A DNA stretch of 5,947 bases from assembly GCA_030450335.1 (NCBI GenBank), contig JAKDIS010000141.1, forward strand, positions 1 through 5,947, in the 5' to 3' direction. This stretch comes from Corynebacterium sp. (GTDB lineage Bacteria; Actinomycetota; Actinomycetes; Mycobacteriales; Mycobacteriaceae). How positions within the stretch are numbered: position 1 is the stretch's first letter; the number at the start of each line of letters is the position of its first letter. The position numbers and the translations under genes are program-made. Shown here piece by piece: positions 1 to 5,947 of the stretch. Under the pieces are notes generated by a model, which worked only from the letters and a program-made list of their open reading frames with translations, made no database searches and was not told the origin of the DNA.

Positions 1-1561
1 TCAGCGGGTCGACGTCCAGCTCGATGAAGTTGGCCTGGAAACCCTCCCGGACGTACCCGGTGGAGTCCATGTGCCCGGCGTAGGCACCGCCGGCGGTGAG
101 CGCAGAGAGTGCCTCGGCCGGCGTGAAGGCGCGTTCCGGGTGGTACGGCGGCAGCGACGGGGACAGCGACGAACCGCCGGTCAGGGCGATGTACAGGTTC
201 GGCAGTGCCTCGTGCGGTGCGGTGGGGGCGTCGGTCCCCAGGGTCATGGGGATGCCGGACTCCCGGATCCTGTGCCACGGGAACCCGCGCTCCTGACGCT
301 CGTCGCCGAGCACGGCCTTCCAGTTCTCCAGGATGGCCGGGTCGCTGTGCACCGGCTGCATGGACGCCACGGCGCCGAGTTCCGCCATGCGGTGGATCGT
401 CGCGTCGGTCACGCTCTCCAGGTGCTCGATGCGGTGCCGACGGGACCGGATGTCGCTGCCGTTCTCGGCGGCACAGTGCTCGAGCACGTCGATCGCGATC
501 TCGCTGGTGCGGTCGCCGATGGCGTGCATGGCGATCTGCAGTCCGGCGGCGTCGACCGCCGCGGCGACCGGTTTCATGCTCCCGGCGTCCCAGATGGGGT
601 CGGCGTTGGTGCCGTCGGCGTAGGCGCAGCACATCGTGGCGGTCCTCGCGTCGATGACGCCGTCCATGATGAACTTCACCCCGGCGATGCGGAACCAGCC
701 GGACTCGCCGCCGGTCTCGAGTTCCTCGCGCAGCGCCACCACCCGGTCGACCTGGGCGAGGTTCTCCGCGGGGTCGTCCTCGGCGATCATCAGCACGTGC
801 CCGGTGATCGGGAACGGCAGCCGTCCGTCACGCTCGATGATGGTGCGTACGGCGGCGACCTCCGGTGCGGTCAGTGCCATGTCGGTGACACCGGTGACCC
901 CGGACTCCAAGTAGGCGTCGAAGGCCAGCCGCAGGGAGGCGACCCGGTCGTCCAGGGTGGTGATGCTGTCGAGGAAGTCCCAGGCGTACTTGCGTCCGGC
1001 GGTCTCGTAGAGCAGCCCGGTCGCCTCGCCGGTGGCGTCGCGTGCGATCTCGCCGCCGACCGGGTCAGGGGTGTCTCGGTCGATGCCGGCCTCGCGCAGG
1101 GCCGCGGAGTTCAGCCAGGTGGAGTGCAGGTCGTTGGCGTCGAGGTAGACGGGGACGTCGGGGAGGACCTCGTCCAGCATCGCGGCGGTGGGGTGGGTGT
1201 CGCCGACGGCGTCGAAGAGCCAGCTGACGCCGAGCACCCGGGGAGCCTCCGGGTTGTCGCGGCGCCAGGCGAGCAGCCGGTCCTGGATCTCGGCCAGGGA
1301 ACGGCAGTCGCGCAGCTGCGCCTTGCCCAGCGCGGTACCGAAGGACGCCAGGTGCGTGTGCGAGTCGATGACGCCCGGGGCGACGAAGCGTCCTGCGAGG
1401 TCGACCTCGGTGACCGCGGCCGTCGCGGCGGTGACGGCGTCCCGCACCTCGCCGAGGGTGCCGACCGCGGTGAACCGGCCGTCCTCGACGGCGAAGGCCT
1501 CGGCGGTCGGGGCGTCCGCCGCACCGGTGAAGACGGTGGCGTTGCGGTAGATGGTGCTCAT
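1..1561 (-). CDS. Metal-dependent amidohydrolase, YtcJ-like (amidohydrolase_3), 3' end cut by the window edge
   Basis: My translation from the ATG at 1561 runs open for 520 codons to base 2, with no stop. The usual family length is about 530-560, so only a short C-terminal tail is missing. It starts MSTIYRNATVFTG, the typical N-terminal beta-sandwich strand of amidohydrolases, then shows: GVIDSHTHL with the metal-binding HxH at His68/His70; the YtcJ hallmark DLHSTWLNSAAL at 144-155 (His146); His255 in ITGHV; GVKFIMDG at 294-301 (Lys296, Asp300); MHAIGDRT at 345-352; HRIEHLE at 376-382; QPVH at 402-405; and LGTDAPTAPHEALPNLY at 441-457 with the conserved Asp444. The metal-site residues expected for the family are therefore present. 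Related enzymes include N-substituted formamide deformylase and other exo-amidases, usually cytosolic. The start is supported by AGGAG 7 nt upstream, which overlaps the permease stop codon; the gap between the genes is 10 nt. The family is clear, but members are rarely characterised, so the substrate is unknown. It probably acts on the same imported compound or on a product of the other two hydrolases. Confidence 0.93.
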   Translation of the reverse strand, partial: MSTIYRNATVFTGAADAPTAEAFAVEDGRFTAVGTLGEVRDAVTAATAAVTEVDLAGRFVAPGVIDSHTHLASFGTALGKAQLRDCRSLAEIQDRLLAWRRDNPEAPRVLGVSWLFDAVGDTHPTAAMLDEVLPDVPVYLDANDLHSTWLNSAALREAGIDRDTPDPVGGEIARDATGEATGLLYETAGRKYAWDFLDSITTLDDRVASLRLAFDAYLESGVTGVTDMALTAPEVAAVRTIIERDGRLPFPITGHVLMIAEDDPAENLAQVDRVVALREELETGGESGWFRIAGVKFIMDGVIDARTATMCCAYADGTNADPIWDAGSMKPVAAAVDAAGLQIAMHAIGDRTSEIAIDVLEHCAAENGSDIRSRRHRIEHLESVTDATIHRMAELGAVASMQPVHSDPAILENWKAVLGDERQERGFPWHRIRESGIPMTLGTDAPTAPHEALPNLYIALTGGSSLSPSLPPYHPERAFTPAEALSALTAGGAYAGHMDSTGYVREGFQANFIELDVDPL

Positions 1562-1568
1562 GCTGGTG

Positions 1569-1573
1569 CTCCT
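1569..1573 (-). promoter_or_regulatory. Ribosome-binding site for the amidohydrolase, overlapping the permease stop codon
   Basis: The minus strand reads TAGGAGCACCAGCATG. The TAG (1574-1572) is the permease stop, AGGAG (1573-1569) is a strong Shine-Dalgarno sequence, and 7 nt separate it from the amidohydrolase ATG at 1561. The fusion of stop codon and Shine-Dalgarno supports coupling of the two genes. Confidence 0.75.
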
Positions 1574-3032
1574 AACGGGAGGTGGGGGCGTTGCGGTAGA
1601 GGACTGTGTAGACGAGGGCGCTGACGGCGATGCCCGCCGGGATCGACAGGTCCATGCCGGTGAGGCTGGAGACCGGGCCGACGAAGACGTCGGTGCTGAT
1701 GCACAGCAGTGCGGCGACGCCGCCCACGGAGACGCTCGCCAGGCCGTTCCAGTTCCAGCCGTCGCGGAACCAGAAGGGGCTGTGCGGGGAGTCGTCGAGC
1801 AGCGTGGGACCGTCGTACCGGTTGCGCCGCAGGACCACGTCCGTGGCGAAGACGGTGATCAACGGGCCCGAGGCGATTACGATGAGCTGCAGCAGCAGCG
1901 ACACCGAGGTGGTGAAGTCGTAGACGGCCACGGACACGACGGTCAGCAGCGTGCCGATCACGGTGATGATCAGGGTGGACGGGATGCGCTTCAACGGGAT
2001 GCCGAGGGCCTGCAGGGACAGGCTCGCGCTGTAGGTCGTCATGCCGTTGAGGCCGATGGCCGCGACGATCACGCCGAGGGTGAAGACCGGGAAGAACCAG
2101 GACGGCATCGCCGCCTCGAAGGCCCCCAGCGGGTCGCCGATCATGTCGAAGCCCGCGCCGGTGGCGATCAGGGCACCGACCATGGTGAAGATGATCCCGG
2201 CGCTCGCCCCGCCACAGCCTGTCGCCGCGGCGGTCTTCCACTTCGGGGTGTCGCTCGGCAGGTAGCGGGCCATGTCGGGGCTGTTGAAGAAGGACAGCGG
2301 GGCGGACGCGAGGATCGTCACGCCGATGCTCATCGCGGCGGCCAGCTCCATGCCGCCGAGCTGCTCGGTGGGACGGTAGCTGAGGTCGAAGTGGGGGATC
2401 ATGAACGCGGTGGCCAGCAGGAACACCACGGCCAGGGCGTTGGCGACGTACGGGTAGAGCCGGGTGATCAGCCCATGGCCGTAGATGCCGACCAGGGCGG
2501 TGACCCCGGAGATCACGATGACGACGGTGACGTCGACGGCGACGCCGGAGGGCACCCCGAATCGGTTGAGCAGGCCGACACCGTTGACCGAGGCCGCCGA
2601 CCAGGTCAATGACAGGTAGACCGCGGAGAGCAGCCACCCGTAGAGCCCGACGATGATCTTGTTGCCCCGGATGCCGTACATCGCGCGGGTGATCACGGAG
2701 CCCGAGGTCCCGGCCGCCGGCCCACTGACGGCGAGGATGCCGACGAGGATCCACCCGAGGTTCGCGATGACCGTGACGGCGAGCGCCTGCCAGAGACTCA
2801 GGCCCAGTCCGGCGACGAGGACCGCGCCCAGGGTGATGGTGAGGAAGCTGATGTTGGGGGTCGCCCACACCCAGAACAGTGAACCGGGGTGACCGCCCCG
2901 TTCGTCCTCGGTGATGTACTCGATCCCGCGTGTCTCGGCACCGTGCACGGAGACGTCGGGGTCGCTCTGGGTGGTGACGGTCGGGGTGTCTGTGGTGTCG
3001 GTGGTGTCTGGCTTCGGTACCAGTGCGGTCAT
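1572..3032 (-). CDS. NCS1-family permease (cytosine/purine/uracil/thiamine/allantoin class)
   Basis: This is a 486-residue inner-membrane protein with about 12 hydrophobic segments (roughly 54-77, 81-103, 125-147, 166-184, 193-214, 229-248, 278-301, 311-335, 352-372, 380-400, 435-456, 462-480), as expected for nucleobase:cation symporter-1 transporters, which take up bases or hydantoin/allantoin-type compounds with H+ or Na+. Supporting motifs: WATPNISFLT at 56-65 at the start of membrane segment 1, SPDMARYLP at 251-259 after segment 6, and the tail motif DVVLRRNRYDGPTLL at 398-412 followed by GWNWNGLASVSVG, which matches the characteristic C-terminal part of NCS1 proteins. The N-terminus is hydrophilic, Thr/Asp-rich and probably cytoplasmic. 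The start at 3032 is chosen because ATG overlaps the amidase TGA (ATGA) and AAAGG lies 8 nt upstream. The reading frame is open far upstream (to 4262), but that extension is a shadow of the amidase gene. The stop is TAG at 1574-1572. It likely imports the substrate of the neighbouring hydrolases. Exact ligand unknown. Confidence 0.93.
   Translation of the reverse strand: MTALVPKPDTTDTTDTPTVTTQSDPDVSVHGAETRGIEYITEDERGGHPGSLFWVWATPNISFLTITLGAVLVAGLGLSLWQALAVTVIANLGWILVGILAVSGPAAGTSGSVITRAMYGIRGNKIIVGLYGWLLSAVYLSLTWSAASVNGVGLLNRFGVPSGVAVDVTVVIVISGVTALVGIYGHGLITRLYPYVANALAVVFLLATAFMIPHFDLSYRPTEQLGGMELAAAMSIGVTILASAPLSFFNSPDMARYLPSDTPKWKTAAATGCGGASAGIIFTMVGALIATGAGFDMIGDPLGAFEAAMPSWFFPVFTLGVIVAAIGLNGMTTYSASLSLQALGIPLKRIPSTLIITVIGTLLTVVSVAVYDFTTSVSLLLQLIVIASGPLITVFATDVVLRRNRYDGPTLLDDSPHSPFWFRDGWNWNGLASVSVGGVAALLCISTDVFVGPVSSLTGMDLSIPAGIAVSALVYTVLYRNAPTSR
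2985..3008 (-). repeat. Degenerate 9-nt repeat encoding the Thr/Asp-rich permease N-terminus (DTT-DTT-DT)
   Basis: Codons 9-16 of the permease read as GAC-ACC-ACN units (DTT DTT DT), a short low-complexity stretch in the cytoplasmic N-terminal tail before membrane segment 1. It begins about 60 nt after the Thr-rich repeat of the preceding gene and uses the same ACC-rich vocabulary in a different reading frame. Confidence 0.65.
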
Positions 3033-4879
3033 GGGAGGGACCTTTCGGTGGGGCCGGTGGTGACGGCCGCGGTGGTGGTGTCGGTGGTGGTGTTGGTGGT
3101 GGTACGTGCCGGCGCGACGCGCCGGGTGCCGGACGGGGCGGTGGCCTCGACGGCGGCGCCGAGGGCGAGCAGGCGGTTGTCGTCCCAGGCGCGTCCCGCC
3201 AGGGTCAGGCCCACCGGCACGCCGCCGGTGCTCCCCATCGGCACGGTCACCGTGGGGATCCCGAGGTGCCGCGGAACGAGGTTGCCGTTGGCGACCCACA
3301 CGCCGTTGCGCCAGGCCAGTTCGGCGGAGGCGGGGTCGGTGTCGGCGTCGGACGGGCCCACGTCGGCCATGGCGGGGAAGACCACGGCATCCAGGCCGAG
3401 GTCGTCCATCCACTGCTCCAGGTCGACCCGGCGGGTCTCCTCCAGTCCGCGCACACCGTCGGCGAGAAGTGAGAACGAGGGGTTGCGGAGGAGGTCGTCC
3501 GGCCCGGTGTAGCCGAGCCCGGCGACGAGGGCGGGGTAGGTGGCGATGTCGTCGTCGAAGCCGTCGTAGCGGTCCGGCAGGGCGCCGTCGGGGTGGGGGA
3601 AGATCGTCGAGCCGTCCTGCGGGTCGAGTGCGCCGAGCGAGTCCAGCGCGGGGTCGCCGTTGGCCTGCAGGAAGTCCTCCCAGGCCCAGGCGGCGAGCGC
3701 GCCGACCTCCAGGTCCAGGTAGGCGGGGTCGAGCAGGCCGCGGGTGGACACCGTCGGCGCGCCGGGCCGGTCGCCCTCGTAGTTGCTGACCACGGGGAAG
3801 TCGACCTCGACCACGGTCGCGCCGGCCTTCTCGAGGTCGGCGCGCAGCGCCTCCCACGCGGCGAGGACGTCCGGGGACGTCTCGATGCGGCGTCCCATCG
3901 GACCGCCGACCCCGGTGTCGCCGGTGCGGTCGCCGCCGGTGCCGGCGGCAGCGTCGGCGTTGACGTACATCGCCGGCACGCCGAGGCGCACACCGGCGAG
4001 GTCCCCGCCGGTCGCGGAGGCGAGCGTCCGGTAGCTTTCCGGACGCACCGCGGAGGACGCCGGGACGTGGACCCAGGGCTGCGTCCTCCAGAAGTCGCCG
4101 CGGGTGGTGTGGTCGTCGGCGACGACCACGTCGAGCACCTCGGCCATGTCCGCCATGGAGCGGGTGTGCGGCACGACGACGTCCATGGTCGGCACCAGCG
4201 GCCAGTTCCCGCGCGTGGAGATCACCCCGCGCGAGGGGGTGTAGGCGCACAACGCGTTGCACGACGCCGGTGCCCTGCCGGACGACCAGGTCTCCTCGCC
4301 GAGGCCGAAGGCGGCGAACTCGGCGGTGGTCGCCGTGCCCGAACCGTTGGACGACCCGGAGGCGAAGGCGCTGGTCAGGTAGGACGCGTCGTAGGGGCTC
4401 TCGGCGCGCCCGTGCAGGCCACGCTGCATGCCGCCGTTGGCCATCGGCGGCATCGTAGTCAGTCCGAGCAGGACGGCGCCGCCGCCGCGCAGCCGTTCGA
4501 CGGTGAAGGCGTCGCGCTGTGCGACGAGGGTGGCGAAGGCGGGGGAGCCGGCCGAGGCGGTGAGGCCACGGGCCAGGTAGGACTCCTTGGCGGTGTAGGG
4601 GATGCCGTCGAGCGGGCCGAGGAGGGTGCCGGTGCGGCGTCGTTCGTCGGAGGCGCGGGCGTCGGCCTCGGCGTCCGGGTTGTCGACGATGACGGAGTTG
4701 AGCGGCACGCCACCGTCGGCGGCGTGTGCGCCGTGTTCGCTGTTGCCGGCCGGACGGTCGTGGCGGGCGATGCGTGCGCGGTAGGCCGCGACCAGGCCGA
4801 CGGCGGTGGTGCTGCCGTCCTCCAGGGCGGCGCGCAGTTCGGCGATGGACCTGCCCGTGACGTCGAAACCGTCGGTCAT
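3029..4879 (-). CDS. Amidase-signature (AS) family hydrolase, long form
   Basis: This encodes a cytosolic amide-bond hydrolase of the amidase-signature family (Ser-cisSer-Lys triad). Numbering from the ATG at 4879 (616 aa): GPLDGIPYTAKES carries the catalytic Lys98; a GSSNGSG loop gives the cis-Ser Ser176; ETWSSGRAPA gives the nucleophile Ser200. The 24-residue distance between the two serines equals that in fatty acid amide hydrolase (Ser217/Ser241), which supports the assignment. The C-terminal AS core is also present (GIPTVTVPMGS about 540-550, then GVPVGLTLAGRAWDDNRLL). It is longer than the common 450-500 aa because of a Gly/Ala/Thr-rich insertion near 308-328, extra residues around 380-470, and a Thr-rich tail after about 590. 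The signature around the nucleophile is atypical (EETWSSGR instead of TDTGGSIR). The ATG at 4879 follows the deiminase stop by one base and has GGAG 10 nt upstream. An in-frame GTG at 4888 would add three residues but has GGAG only 1 nt away. The 3' end overlaps the permease start by four bases. Substrate cannot be read from sequence. Confidence 0.93.
   Translation of the reverse strand: MTDGFDVTGRSIAELRAALEDGSTTAVGLVAAYRARIARHDRPAGNSEHGAHAADGGVPLNSVIVDNPDAEADARASDERRRTGTLLGPLDGIPYTAKESYLARGLTASAGSPAFATLVAQRDAFTVERLRGGGAVLLGLTTMPPMANGGMQRGLHGRAESPYDASYLTSAFASGSSNGSGTATTAEFAAFGLGEETWSSGRAPASCNALCAYTPSRGVISTRGNWPLVPTMDVVVPHTRSMADMAEVLDVVVADDHTTRGDFWRTQPWVHVPASSAVRPESYRTLASATGGDLAGVRLGVPAMYVNADAAAGTGGDRTGDTGVGGPMGRRIETSPDVLAAWEALRADLEKAGATVVEVDFPVVSNYEGDRPGAPTVSTRGLLDPAYLDLEVGALAAWAWEDFLQANGDPALDSLGALDPQDGSTIFPHPDGALPDRYDGFDDDIATYPALVAGLGYTGPDDLLRNPSFSLLADGVRGLEETRRVDLEQWMDDLGLDAVVFPAMADVGPSDADTDPASAELAWRNGVWVANGNLVPRHLGIPTVTVPMGSTGGVPVGLTLAGRAWDDNRLLALGAAVEATAPSGTRRVAPARTTTNTTTDTTTAAVTTGPTERSLP
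3041..3045 (-). promoter_or_regulatory. Ribosome-binding site for the NCS1 permease
   Basis: AAAGG on the minus strand lies within the last codons of the amidase gene, 8 nt before the ATG at 3032. The same ATG forms the ATGA stop/start overlap with the amidase TGA, so terminating ribosomes can re-initiate directly. Confidence 0.6.
3068..3103 (-). repeat. Three imperfect 12-nt tandem units encoding a Thr-rich tail (TTTN-TTTD-TTTA)
   Basis: The minus strand carries three consecutive 12-nt units, ACCACCACC followed by AAC, GAC and GCG, in frame near the 3' end of the amidase gene. They encode TTTN, TTTD and TTTA, residues 593-604 counted from the ATG at 4879. The tail lies beyond the recognisable amidase core, so it is probably disordered. 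Units of this kind are prone to replication slippage and may vary in number between strains. Confidence 0.8.
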
Positions 4880-4880
4880 G

Positions 4881-5942
4881 TCAGCCACACTCCACCGCCG
4901 GCTGCTGCTGGGTGATGCAGTGGATGCCGCCGCCGAAGGCGAAGATGTCGCGGGCGTCCACGAGCTCCACGGTGCGCCCCGGGTAGGACGCCGCGAGGAT
5001 GCCGCGGGCGCGCTCGTCGGCGACCTCGTCGCCGAAGGCGCAGAGGATGACGGCGTCGTTGCAGACCAGGTGGTTGATGTAGGAGTAGTCGACCCAGTCG
5101 CCCTCGTCGTCGCGCAGGACGGCAGGGGCGGGCAGGTCCACGATGTGCAGGGGGCGTCCGTCGGCGTCGACGGCGTCCTCGAGCACGGCGCGCAGCTGCC
5201 GGGATACCTCGTGGTCGGGGTGGGCGGGGTCGTCCTGGCGGTGCAGCAGGACGTGGCCGGCCTCGGTGAAGCAGGCGACGATGTCGACGTGGCCGCGGGT
5301 GCCGAAACCGTCGTAGTCGCGGGTCAGCCCGCGCGGCAGCCACACCGCGTGGCGGGTGCCGAGCCGGGCGTGGACCTCCGCCTCGACCTGCTGCTTCGTC
5401 CACCCGGGGTTGCGGTCCGGGTCGAGCTGGACGGTGTCGGTGAGCAGGACGGTGCCGCGTCCGTCGACGTGCAGGCCGCCGCCCTCGGCGACGAGGGGGG
5501 AGTCGACGACGGGGATGCCGGCGGCGCCGGCAGCGCCTGCGACGGCCGTGGCGAGGTGGGCGTCCTTCCCCCAGGCGGCCCACTGCTGGGCGCCCCAGCC
5601 GTTGAAGATCCAGTTCACCGCGCGCAGGGACCCGTCGTCGTCGAGGACGAAGGTGGGCCCGGAGTCGCGCATCCAGGCGTCGTCCAACGGTGCGGTGGTG
5701 ACGGTGACGTCGGTGCCGAGCATGTCGCGGGCGACGTCCTCGTCGGACGGGTCGGCGACCACGGTGACCGGCTCGTGGCGGGCCACGGTGCGGGCGACCG
5801 TGCACCAGGCGCGGCGGGCGCGGGCGAGATCGCCTGCATCACCTGATTCGTCTGTACCAAAGGTGTCGTTTGCGGTGGGGAAGGACATCCACGTGCGTTC
5901 GTGCGGTGCCCACTCCGCGGGCATGGTGGTGGTCGTGGTCAT
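4881..5942 (-). CDS. Agmatine deiminase-family protein (guanidino-group hydrolase, PAD_porph fold)
   Basis: This is a complete 353-residue protein, about the usual length for bacterial agmatine deiminases. The family removes the guanidino nitrogen as ammonia through a covalent thiouronium intermediate; the classical reaction is agmatine to N-carbamoylputrescine in the cytosol. Seen directly: LDDAWMRDSGP at residues 86-96 (Asp93 is the expected guanidinium-binding residue), NGWG at 114-117, EGGGLHVDG at 153-161, GTRGHVD at 214-220 (His218 and Asp220 as the expected catalytic pair), SYINH at 287-291, and GGGIHCITQQQP near the C-terminus with Cys342 as the expected nucleophile. All catalytic residues are therefore present. 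The motif surroundings differ from the classical agmatine enzyme as I remember it (DGHVD, SYVNF, GGGNIHC), so agmatine specificity is not assured. No signal peptide is seen. The ATG at 5942 is used; its ribosome-binding site would lie outside the window, and the internal ATG at 5924 has no Shine-Dalgarno sequence. It is the first visible gene of the four-gene unit. Family call is firm; substrate uncertain. Confidence 0.92.
   Translation of the reverse strand: MTTTTTMPAEWAPHERTWMSFPTANDTFGTDESGDAGDLARARRAWCTVARTVARHEPVTVVADPSDEDVARDMLGTDVTVTTAPLDDAWMRDSGPTFVLDDDGSLRAVNWIFNGWGAQQWAAWGKDAHLATAVAGAAGAAGIPVVDSPLVAEGGGLHVDGRGTVLLTDTVQLDPDRNPGWTKQQVEAEVHARLGTRHAVWLPRGLTRDYDGFGTRGHVDIVACFTEAGHVLLHRQDDPAHPDHEVSRQLRAVLEDAVDADGRPLHIVDLPAPAVLRDDEGDWVDYSYINHLVCNDAVILCAFGDEVADERARGILAASYPGRTVELVDARDIFAFGGGIHCITQQQPAVECG
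4890..4893 (-). promoter_or_regulatory. Ribosome-binding site deciding the amidase start
   Basis: On the minus strand, GGTGGAG precedes the amidase. Its GGAG core sits 10 nt before the ATG at 4879, but only 1 nt before the upstream GTG at 4888, so it favours the ATG. It lies inside the last codons of the deiminase gene, which implies translational coupling. Confidence 0.5.
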
Positions 5943-5947
5943 GGAGC

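Larger units (their letters stand above)
1..5942 (-). other. Predicted four-gene operon: deiminase - amidase - NCS1 permease - amidohydrolase
   Basis: All four genes are co-directional. The junctions are a 1-nt gap (or 8-nt overlap), a 4-nt ATGA overlap, and a 10-nt gap whose Shine-Dalgarno sequence shares bases with the previous stop. No space remains for internal promoters or terminators outside coding sequence. The shared theme is one importer plus three unrelated C-N hydrolases, consistent with uptake and breakdown of a nitrogen-rich small molecule. The operon start and promoter (right of 5947) and its end (left of base 1) are outside the window, so a regulator or further enzymes may flank it. 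Confidence 0.85.

Noticed and set aside
1562..1571. Terminator or promoter between the permease and the amidohydrolase.
   Set aside because: Only 10 nt separate the genes, most of it taken by the Shine-Dalgarno sequence and its spacer; there is no inverted repeat or T-run.
71..1624. 517-codon plus-strand open frame.
   Set aside because: It is antisense to the amidohydrolase, whose minus-strand frame holds every expected metal-site motif. The plus-strand translation is Val/Gly/Asp-rich low complexity, typical of the complement of GC-rich codons.
1551..2612. 353-codon plus-strand open frame.
   Set aside because: It is antisense to the permease, compositionally a Gly/Asp/Glu/His-rich shadow, with no recognisable domain.
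1558..2868. 436-codon minus-strand frame overlapping the permease.
   Set aside because: It is an Arg/His/Pro-rich out-of-frame reading of the permease gene with no membrane segments or motifs.
2970..3103. Possible CRISPR or regulatory direct-repeat array, suggested by the recurring GGTGGT pattern.
   Set aside because: The units are 9-12 nt, contiguous and in codon phase with Thr/Asp/Asn codons, with no spacers, so they are coding microrepeats.
3033..4262. Frame open upstream of the permease, which would make an 896-residue fusion protein ending in the permease.
   Set aside because: The added part is Arg/Pro/Gly/His-rich without family motifs and lies wholly within the amidase gene in another frame. 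The permease has its own ATG with a Shine-Dalgarno sequence at 3032 and reaches normal NCS1 length from there.
3593..4915. 440-codon plus-strand open frame.
   Set aside because: It is antisense to the amidase and made of Gly/Val/Arg/Ala-rich sequence with no family motif. The minus strand explains this region fully.
4806..5846. 346-codon plus-strand open frame.
   Set aside because: It is antisense to the deiminase, which carries the complete catalytic motif set; the plus-strand product is Val/Gly/Asp-rich noise.

Overview
The window is visibly very GC-rich, with G or C at most third codon positions, GTG/ATG starts and many long shadow frames. It most resembles a high-GC actinobacterial chromosome. 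The deiminase carries a GTRGHVD / SYINH / GGIHCITQQQP motif set that I associate from memory with actinobacterial members of its family. I cannot name the genus from sequence alone.

Layout: essentially every base is coding and all genes lie on the minus strand, so transcription runs from right to left. In transcription order they are: (1) an agmatine deiminase-family protein (5942-4881, 353 aa, complete); (2) a long amidase-signature hydrolase (start 4879 or 4888, stop 3029, about 616 aa, complete); (3) an NCS1-type nucleobase/cytosine/allantoin-class permease with about 12 membrane segments (3032-1572, 486 aa, complete); (4) a YtcJ-like metal-dependent amidohydrolase (start 1561, running off the left edge, 520 codons visible). 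Gene 4 has a full open frame to base 1 and lacks only its C-terminal tail.

The junctions are tight: 1 nt (or an 8-nt overlap) between genes 1 and 2, a 4-nt ATGA overlap between 2 and 3, and 10 nt between 3 and 4, where the Shine-Dalgarno sequence overlaps the upstream stop codon. This is strong evidence for one polycistronic, translationally coupled transcription unit. The promoter and any operator would lie beyond the right edge. No terminator, RNA gene, mobile element or CRISPR array is visible.

Inferred role: three different C-N bond hydrolases (guanidine deiminase fold, amidase-signature fold, TIM-barrel amidohydrolase fold) are packaged with one small-molecule permease. The simplest reading is import and stepwise hydrolysis of a nitrogen-rich compound (a guanidino, ureido, amide or N-heterocyclic compound) for nitrogen or carbon. 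The classical agmatine route would use a nitrilase-fold N-carbamoylputrescine amidohydrolase (AguB). None is present here, so the substrate is open and the cassette may be a poorly described catabolic pathway.
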